A DNA stretch of 64,000 bases from Flavobacterium galactosidilyticum (GTDB lineage: Bacteria; Bacteroidota; Bacteroidia; Flavobacteriales; Flavobacteriaceae). Shown here in pieces: positions 58,545 through 64,000 of the stretch (the first letter of the stretch is position 1; each line of letters begins with the position of its first letter). The notes under the pieces were generated by a model, which searched no databases, was not told where the DNA came from, and saw only the letters and a list, made by a program, of their open reading frames with translations. The stretch is taken from NCBI RefSeq assembly GCF_020911945.1, contig NZ_CP087135.1, positions 992,001 to 1,056,000 on the forward strand. Reading direction: 5' to 3'. A program made the translations under genes and the position numbers.

Positions 58545-59888
58545 ATGTCACAAAGTATCTCTGCTTTTATTGAGGAGGTTGCTAAAAACAACCCAAATGA
58601 GCCAGAATTCATGCAAGCTGTTGTTGAAGTTGCTGAAGCTGTAGTTCCTTTTATTGAAAATAATAAAAAGTACCAAAATAAAATGCTTTTAGAGCGGATG
58701 GTCGAGGCGGAACGTATTGTTATTTTCCGCGTACCATGGATTGATGACAGTGGAAAGACGCATGTGAATAGAGGATATCGCATTCAGATGAACTCAGCAA
58801 TTGGGCCTTACAAGGGCGGAATTCGTTTTCATCCAACAGTAAATTTAAGTATTCTTAAATTTTTAGCTTTCGAACAAACCTTTAAAAATAGCTTGACTAC
58901 TTTGCCAATGGGTGGAGGAAAAGGAGGATCAAATTTTGACCCAAAAGGAAAATCAGACATTGAAGTGATGCGTTTTTGCCAAAGCTTCATGAATGAATTG
59001 TGCAGGCATATAGGTCCTGATACAGATGTACCTGCAGGTGATATAGGAGTTGGTGCAAGGGAAGTAGGGTATATGTTTGGTCAATATAAAAAGATTAAAA
59101 ATGAATTTACCGGAGTTTTAACTGGTAAAGGAATGTCTTTTGGAGGTTCATTAATCAGACCTCAGTCTACCGGCTATGGTACAGTTTATTTTGCACAAAG
59201 TATGCTAGCTACAAAGGGTGATGATTTTACTGGTAAAATAGTTGTGATTTCAGGTTCTGGAAATGTAGCACAATATGCAACCGAGAAAGTAAATGAATTA
59301 GGCGGTAAAGTGGTAGCACTTTCTGATTCCTTAGGTTATGTTTATGACGAAGATGGATTTGATGCTGAAAAATTAGCTCACGTTATGGAACTAAAAAATG
59401 AATTGAGAGGCACTATTCAGGATTATGTAACTAAATATCCTAATGCTAAATATATTATAGGAGCTCGTCCTTGGGGAGTGAAGTGCGACATCGCTTTGCC
59501 TTGTGCAACCCAAAATGAGTTGGACGAGGAGGATGCAAAAACGTTAGTAGCTAACGGATGTATTTGTGTTTCTGAAGGTGCTAATATGCCTTCAACTCCA
59601 GCAGCAGTTGATGTTTTTCAAAAAGCAAAAATATTATACGCCCCAGGAAAAGCGTCAAATGCAGGAGGAGTAACAACTTCAGGTCTTGAAATGTCTCAAA
59701 ACTCATTGCGTTTAAAATGGTCTTCTGGTAAAGTAGATGATAGATTAAAAGAAATTATGGCTGATATTCACAGTTCATGTGTGAAATATGGCGCTGATGA
59801 ATCAGGTCATATTGATTATGTGAAAGGAGCAAATATTGCCGGATTTGTTAAAGTGGCTGATGCTATGCTAGCTCAAGGCGTAGTATAA
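58545..59888 (+). CDS. gdhA: Glutamate dehydrogenase, predicted NADP-dependent
   Basis: A 447-residue paralogue of the preceding enzyme, the same length and co-linear. Core motifs are kept (MNSAIGPYKGGIRFH, PMGGGKGGSNFDP, PAGDIGVGAREVGYMFG), but the Asp of SDFDP is Asn here. The cofactor domain reads SGSGNVAQYATEKV, with Ser at 238, and ALSDSLGYVYDEDGF with Asp at 261 and Ser at 262, the pattern of E. coli NADP-dependent GdhA. I predict NADPH use and an anabolic role, making glutamate from 2-oxoglutarate and ammonia. It has its own consensus promoter. The twins probably arose by an old duplication or from two separate GDH lineages. Confidence 0.95.
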   Translation: MSQSISAFIEEVAKNNPNEPEFMQAVVEVAEAVVPFIENNKKYQNKMLLERMVEAERIVIFRVPWIDDSGKTHVNRGYRIQMNSAIGPYKGGIRFHPTVNLSILKFLAFEQTFKNSLTTLPMGGGKGGSNFDPKGKSDIEVMRFCQSFMNELCRHIGPDTDVPAGDIGVGAREVGYMFGQYKKIKNEFTGVLTGKGMSFGGSLIRPQSTGYGTVYFAQSMLATKGDDFTGKIVVISGSGNVAQYATEKVNELGGKVVALSDSLGYVYDEDGFDAEKLAHVMELKNELRGTIQDYVTKYPNAKYIIGARPWGVKCDIALPCATQNELDEEDAKTLVANGCICVSEGANMPSTPAAVDVFQKAKILYAPGKASNAGGVTTSGLEMSQNSLRLKWSSGKVDDRLKEIMADIHSSCVKYGADESGHIDYVKGANIAGFVKVADAMLAQGVV

Positions 59889-59910
59889 AACAAAAATATT
59901 TTAATTAAAA

Positions 59911-59952
59911 AATGCCTTCCACCACTGTTATTTTGGTAGGAGGCTTTTTTTT
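59911..59952 (+). terminator. Terminator of the second glutamate dehydrogenase gene
   Basis: An imperfect stem GCCTTCCACCA / TGGTAGGAGGC (about 59915-59945) with two mismatches is followed by nine T residues. Confidence 0.8.
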
Positions 59953-59985
59953 TAGGTAACAAATCGCAAACACTTTCGTTTGTTC

Positions 59986-59993
59986 TATATTTG
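59986..59993 (+). promoter_or_regulatory. Promoter -7 element for the PorZ-like gene
   Basis: TATATTTG matches TAnnTTTG, 22 bases before the ATG at 60016. No -33 TTG at normal spacing. Confidence 0.4.
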
Positions 59994-60015
59994 TAAAACA
60001 CTATTTGTTCAAATA

Positions 60016-62313
60016 ATGAAAAATAATTGTCTCTATTTTTTACTTCTACTTTTTGTGCAATTCGCGTTTGCACAAAATAAATTTTCATGGCAGGGCTATT
60101 TTTCTTACAATGAAATTAAAGCGGTTTCAGAATCTATAAATACACTTTTTGCGGCATCTGAAAATGCCTTATTCTCAAAGAATGCAATTACAAACGAGAT
60201 TAAAACAACCAATACAATTGATGGGCTTTCAGGACAAACTATTTCAGCAGTTTATCATAGTGTAAAATTTAATAAAACACTAGTAGGCTACGAAAATGGA
60301 TTGATAATAGTGATTAATGAAGCAGATGGGAAAATGCTGAACGTTGTTGATATCATTAACAAACAGCTTCCCTCTGAATTAAAAAGAGTAAATCACTTCA
60401 TGGAGTTTGACGGTATTGCATACGTTTCGTGTGACTTTGGTATCGTTCAATTTAATTTGGCTACCATGCAATTTGGAGACACCTATTTTATTGGTGATAA
60501 CGGTGCAGAAATAAACGTGAAGCAAACTGCAGTGTTCAACGGATCTATCTATGCCGCTACAAATACTGGAATACGAAGAGCTGTAATAACTAACCCAAAT
60601 TTAATTGATTTCAATCAATGGACAACAATAGATGGTAATTGGTCCAGCGTAATGGCTTTTGGGACTGATTTATATGCGATTAATACTGCTGGAAATATCC
60701 ATAAATTTAATTCGGGTTCTAACTCCTTTACGGGAATTATTCCGCTCTCACAACCGGCATTAGATAGTAGAGCAACAGTAGATTATTTGATAGTAACCAC
60801 TTCCAGTAGCATTTATATTTACAATACTCAAATGGCCTTAGTGGGGCCAATAAATGCAACCCAATTTCCAGAAAGCAACCTAGGTTTTACCTGCGCCACA
60901 ATAATTGGAGATACTGTCTTTATTGGAACAGAAAAAGACGGAATGATTACAATTTCGCTTTCTGCAATGACACAATTCGAAAACATTACGCCTATTGGGC
61001 CTTTAAGGAATAATGTGTTTTCAATTACAGCTTCATCTAAAGCGCTGTGGGCAGTTTACGGATTGTATCCTGAAAATTATAATCCGTATGAATCACCTCA
61101 GAGCGAGCCTAGTTCGTACGGGATTTCAAAGTTAGACTATACAACATGGTGGAATATCCCGGCCTCAAAAGTATTAGGAGCAAGAGCCTTATCTAATATA
61201 GCTATCAATCCTAAAAATAATGATGAAGTGTATGTCTCCTCATATTTTTCTGGATTGTTGAAATTAGAAAATGATGTGGCCACAAAATTATTGACACCTG
61301 TAAATACGGCACCTAATGGTTTGGAACACGAGCAAAAAGAAGGAAATAGTAATGATATTCGTGTCAATAATGTAATTTTTGATAAAGATGGAAATTTATG
61401 GTTGACTAATAATCTTGTTGAAAAAGCGCTAAAAGTTTTAAGGACAAACGGACAATGGCAAAGCATTTCCTTAGCATCAGTTCTACCTGAGTTAACTGCT
61501 TTTGGTGGTTTGGAAATAGATAGTTATAATACAAAATGGGTAGCTTCGAGAAAAGGTGTTGTTGGTTACAATGAAAAAGGCGGTGTGCTAAAAGTGATTA
61601 CTGAAGGAAGTGATAAAGGGAATTTGCCTTCTCCTGACGTGCGTTCTATTGCAGTAGATAATAAAAACCAACTCTGGATTGGCACCAATAAAGGATTACG
61701 GGTTTTATCAAACGTGGGTAATTATCAAACGGAGGGTCAAATGACTGCTAATCCAATTATTATTTTGGATGATAATTTAGCGCAAGAACTGCTATATGAA
61801 CAATTTATTACGGATATTGCAGTAGATGGTGCTAATAACAAATGGATTGGTACAGCTGATTCAGGTTTGTTTTTAGTGTCACCAAATGGTCAGGAAACTA
61901 AGTATCATTTTACAATAAGCAACTCACCATTGCCCAGTAATACTATAAATGACATTGATATTAATAGCGCAACAGGAGAGGTTTTTATTGCTACTAATAA
62001 AGGTTTAATTTCTTTTAAAGGAGCTGCTACATCAGCCAACGAAGATTTAAATAACGCTTATGTGTACCCAAATCCAGTTCGTCCAGAATATCAGGGAACA
62101 GTAAAAATTGCAGGTCTAGTTGATAATGCTACTATAAAAATCACGGATATTGGTGGAAATCTGGTTTATGAAACTACGTCGCAAGGCGGAACGATAGAGT
62201 GGGATACAACCGCTTTTGGTAAATATAAAGTAGCTTCTGGTGTTTATATGATTTTTATCTCTGCAGAGGATGGAGTAGAAACTAAAGTTAAAAAAGTTAT
62301 GATAATCCGCTAA
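60016..62313 (+). CDS. porZ: PorZ-like type IX secretion attachment-complex protein
   Basis: A 765-residue exported protein. Signal peptide MKNNCLYFLLLLFVQFAFAQ, then two beta-propeller domains (about 22-340 and 345-660, with repeats such as IYAATNTGIRRA, LWLTNNLVEK, LWIGTNKGLRVLS, NKWIGTADSGLFLVS) and a C-terminal sorting-like domain (YPNPVRPEYQGTVKIAGL to KVKKVMIIR). The length and architecture fit PorZ of Porphyromonas gingivalis (about 776 residues), part of the type IX attachment complex that processes cargo and adds lipopolysaccharide. I start at the ATG at 60016. The alternative is a general propeller protein with a type A sorting domain. Confidence 0.75.
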   Translation: MKNNCLYFLLLLFVQFAFAQNKFSWQGYFSYNEIKAVSESINTLFAASENALFSKNAITNEIKTTNTIDGLSGQTISAVYHSVKFNKTLVGYENGLIIVINEADGKMLNVVDIINKQLPSELKRVNHFMEFDGIAYVSCDFGIVQFNLATMQFGDTYFIGDNGAEINVKQTAVFNGSIYAATNTGIRRAVITNPNLIDFNQWTTIDGNWSSVMAFGTDLYAINTAGNIHKFNSGSNSFTGIIPLSQPALDSRATVDYLIVTTSSSIYIYNTQMALVGPINATQFPESNLGFTCATIIGDTVFIGTEKDGMITISLSAMTQFENITPIGPLRNNVFSITASSKALWAVYGLYPENYNPYESPQSEPSSYGISKLDYTTWWNIPASKVLGARALSNIAINPKNNDEVYVSSYFSGLLKLENDVATKLLTPVNTAPNGLEHEQKEGNSNDIRVNNVIFDKDGNLWLTNNLVEKALKVLRTNGQWQSISLASVLPELTAFGGLEIDSYNTKWVASRKGVVGYNEKGGVLKVITEGSDKGNLPSPDVRSIAVDNKNQLWIGTNKGLRVLSNVGNYQTEGQMTANPIIILDDNLAQELLYEQFITDIAVDGANNKWIGTADSGLFLVSPNGQETKYHFTISNSPLPSNTINDIDINSATGEVFIATNKGLISFKGAATSANEDLNNAYVYPNPVRPEYQGTVKIAGLVDNATIKITDIGGNLVYETTSQGGTIEWDTTAFGKYKVASGVYMIFISAEDGVETKVKKVMIIR

Positions 62314-62333
62314 AAAATTTCAAATCCTAAAAA

Positions 62334-63047
62334 GTGCAAGTTAAAACCAAAGCCATCGTTCTTTCGTCCTTAAAATTCCAAGAAAAAAGCTTGATTGTGA
62401 AATGCTTTACTCAATCACATGGCCTGAAGTCTTACTTTGTTCGGGATGCATTTTCTTCTAGGAAATCCAATCAGAAAATCGCCTATTTTCAACCGATGAC
62501 GGTTTTAGATATTGAAGCGGTTCACAAGAATAAAGGTACTTTAGAAAACTTCAAAGAGATAAAAATTGCTTCGCCTTTTCATTCCATACATTCGGATATT
62601 TATAAAAGTACTATTGTGATGTTTATTTCTGAAATCTTACATCATTCCATTCACGAAGAAGAAAAAAACGAACACTTGTTTACTTTTTTAGAAACTGCTT
62701 TAGAATGGTTAGATAACCACGATGAAGTTGCTAATTTCCATTTGATTTTAATGTTGGAAGCTACAAAATATTTAGGTTTTTATCCTGATATTTCTGACAT
62801 GGATATGCCTTTTTTCGAAATGACCGAAGGTGTTTTTACGCCTTTTCATGCCATAAGTTCTCTCACAGAACACGAAACAAATTTGTTCAAAAAACTGGTT
62901 GATTTGAAATTTGATAATGACCAGAAAGTGTTTCATGTTCTCGAAAGACAAATTGTTTTAAAAATTCTAATTGACTACTACAGTTTTCATCTCGATGGTT
63001 TCAAAAAACCAAAATCATTGGATGTTTTAAAAGAGGTCTTTTCGTAG
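62334..63047 (+). CDS. recO: DNA repair protein RecO
   Basis: A 237-residue RecO, which loads RecA with RecF and RecR in recombinational repair. The N-terminal OB-fold (KAIVLSSLKFQEKSLIVKCFTQSHG, then FVRDAFSSRKSN) and the helical C-terminal domain (LLMLEATKYLGFYPDI, SFHLDGFKKPKSLDVLKEVF) are clear. The start codon is GTG. It lies 20 bases after the PorZ-like gene on the same strand, so the two may be co-transcribed. The C-terminal zinc ligands of some RecO proteins are absent. Confidence 0.93.
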   Translation: MQVKTKAIVLSSLKFQEKSLIVKCFTQSHGLKSYFVRDAFSSRKSNQKIAYFQPMTVLDIEAVHKNKGTLENFKEIKIASPFHSIHSDIYKSTIVMFISEILHHSIHEEEKNEHLFTFLETALEWLDNHDEVANFHLILMLEATKYLGFYPDISDMDMPFFEMTEGVFTPFHAISSLTEHETNLFKKLVDLKFDNDQKVFHVLERQIVLKILIDYYSFHLDGFKKPKSLDVLKEVFS

Positions 63048-63124
63048 AGATCCATATATTAATAGAAAAAACTAAAGAGTTTTAGATTTGCTTTATTCTA
63101 TGTAGCTATTTTTACTTTAATTTC

Positions 63125-63153
63125 TTTGTTTTATTCAAAATTCCTTACTTTCG
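63125..63153 (+). promoter_or_regulatory. Promoter of ileS
   Basis: TTTG (63125-63128) is followed after 17 bases by TACTTTCG (63146-63153), one base from TAnnTTTG, then CACC. The ATG is at 63179. Confidence 0.55.
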
Positions 63154-63178
63154 CACCACGATTTAAGAAAAGGATAAA

Positions 63179-64000
63179 ATGAGCACAAAATTTACTGAAT
63201 ACAAAGGACTTGACTTACCAACTGTGGCGTCAGAAGTACTAGATTTTTGGAAGAAAGAAAACATATTTGAGAAGAGTGTAACTACTCGTGAAGGAAACCA
63301 ACCGTTTGTGTTTTTTGAAGGACCGCCGTCGGCAAATGGACTACCGGGAATTCACCACGTAATGGCTCGTGCTATTAAAGACATTTTCTGTAGATATAAA
63401 ACTCAAAATGGATTCCAGGTAAAGCGTAAAGCGGGTTGGGATACCCATGGACTGCCTGTAGAACTAGGTACCGAAAAGGAATTAGGAATTACTAAAGAAG
63501 ATATTGGAAAAACCATTTCTATCGAAGAATATAACGAAGCGTGTAAAAAAACCGTAATGCGTTATACCGATGTATGGAATGATTTGACTGAAAAAATGGG
63601 GTATTGGGTTGATATGGAAGATCCATATGTGACTTATAAATCCAAGTACATGGAAACTGTTTGGTGGATTTTGAAACAAATCTACAATAAGGATCTGATG
63701 TATAAAGGCTATACTATTCAGCCTTATTCTCCTAAAGCCGGAACGGGATTGTCTTCGCATGAAGTGAATCAACCTGGAAGTTATAGAGACGTGACTGATA
63801 CGACAGTTGTGGCTCAATTTAAAGCATTGAACGATTCTTTGCCAAGTTTTCTACAAGGCTTTGGAGACATTCATATTTTGGCTTGGACAACAACTCCTTG
63901 GACATTACCTTCAAATACAGCTTTGACCGTAGGTCCGAAAATTGACTATGTTTTAGTAAAAACATTCAATCAATATACTTTTTTGCCAAGCAATGTAATT
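63179..64000 (+). CDS. ileS: Isoleucine-tRNA ligase, N-terminal part (cut by window)
   Basis: The first 274 residues of isoleucyl-tRNA synthetase, running off the window end in frame. It is a class I enzyme: the adenylate motif corresponding to HIGH reads GIHH in EGPPSANGLPGIHHVM (about residues 48-63), followed by RAGWDTHGLPVELGTEKEL. The closing part has EDITOR-domain beginnings (LAWTTTPWTLPSNTALTVG). The GWDTHGLP form (Thr where most bacterial IleRS have Cys) and the variant HIGH motif point to the eukaryote-like class (IleRS2), which is known to tolerate mupirocin. The rest of the gene is beyond the window. Confidence 0.95.
   Translation, partial: MSTKFTEYKGLDLPTVASEVLDFWKKENIFEKSVTTREGNQPFVFFEGPPSANGLPGIHHVMARAIKDIFCRYKTQNGFQVKRKAGWDTHGLPVELGTEKELGITKEDIGKTISIEEYNEACKKTVMRYTDVWNDLTEKMGYWVDMEDPYVTYKSKYMETVWWILKQIYNKDLMYKGYTIQPYSPKAGTGLSSHEVNQPGSYRDVTDTTVVAQFKALNDSLPSFLQGFGDIHILAWTTTPWTLPSNTALTVGPKIDYVLVKTFNQYTFLPSNVI

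Noticed and set aside
1..64000. CRISPR array
   Set aside because: No set of regularly spaced direct repeats of 25-40 bases was seen; the repeats found are inverted or dispersed singly.
1..64000. tRNA or rRNA genes
   Set aside because: No cloverleaf with the T-loop word GTTCGAATC and matching acceptor stem was seen, and no rRNA-like stretch; a tRNAscan run would be decisive.

Overview
The window is a gene-dense, AT-rich stretch of chromosome from a member of the Bacteroidota, almost certainly Flavobacteriaceae and most like Flavobacterium. The signs are: promoters of the Bacteroidota type (TTG, then 16-21 bases, then TAnnTTTG) and few Shine-Dalgarno sites; family-restricted proteins (DUF2480, DUF3078, DUF6646-like and THC0290_0291-like barrels); a Bat (aerotolerance) operon; a PorZ-like type IX secretion protein; a SufABCDSE-type iron-sulfur system; and intergenic hairpin repeats of the kind seen across Flavobacterium genomes. 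I see no rRNA, tRNA, prophage, insertion sequence or CRISPR array.

Layout. 1-72 is the tail of a membrane protein. 202-9814 is the SUF iron-sulfur region on the minus strand: sufA-sufB-sufC-sufD, then a plus-strand serine hydrolase gene lying in the middle of the cluster, then sufS, a small exported protein, sufE, a SufT/DUF59 protein, DUF2480 and a DUF3078 barrel. 10064-14975 holds a metallo-beta-lactamase-fold hydrolase, a lipoprotein subtilase, an M1 aminopeptidase and a small membrane protein on the plus strand. 15035-17344 holds an FAD oxidoreductase and an SDR-type threonine dehydrogenase. 17567-21530 is a lipoprotein overlapping mfd. 21589-32366 is mixed housekeeping and metabolism: an ACT protein, YraN, LD-carboxypeptidase, an EEP nuclease-fold protein, 3-hydroxyanthranilate dioxygenase, an ALDH7-type dehydrogenase, a metallophosphoesterase, an AlbA_2/Schlafen-like protein, an SDR and an aldo/keto reductase.

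32578-41805 is a complete MoxR-DUF58-(BatD-like)-BatA-BatB-BatC-BatD-BatE operon, predicted to build a membrane and periplasmic von Willebrand/TPR complex controlled by a MoxR ATPase. 41866-46698 has cvpA, a small conserved protein, lgt (unusually AT-rich and flanked by inverted repeats), pheS, a small conserved protein and gpsA. 47011-49932 is a likely aldehyde-stress module: YqhD-type reductase, an exported DJ-1/PfpI protein and a divergent LysR regulator. 49933-53468 holds nadD, gmk, yicC, an EamA transporter and an ArsC/Spx-like protein. 53635-56511 has a DUF3298-like lipoprotein, a trans-sulfuration enzyme and an outer-membrane barrel. 56787-59888 holds two tandem glutamate dehydrogenases whose cofactor-binding residues predict opposite specificity (NAD for the first, NADP for the second). 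60016-64000 has a PorZ-like protein, recO and the first 274 codons of ileS.

No clearly new multi-gene system stands out. The most rewarding items are an internal duplication with a thrice-repeated Cys-Ser...Val-Pro motif in DUF2480 beside the suf genes, the NAD/NADP split of the twin glutamate dehydrogenases, the inverted-repeat-flanked lgt gene, the exported DJ-1 protein with a second in-frame start, and a set of dispersed intergenic repeats whose ends are conserved while their central hairpins differ.
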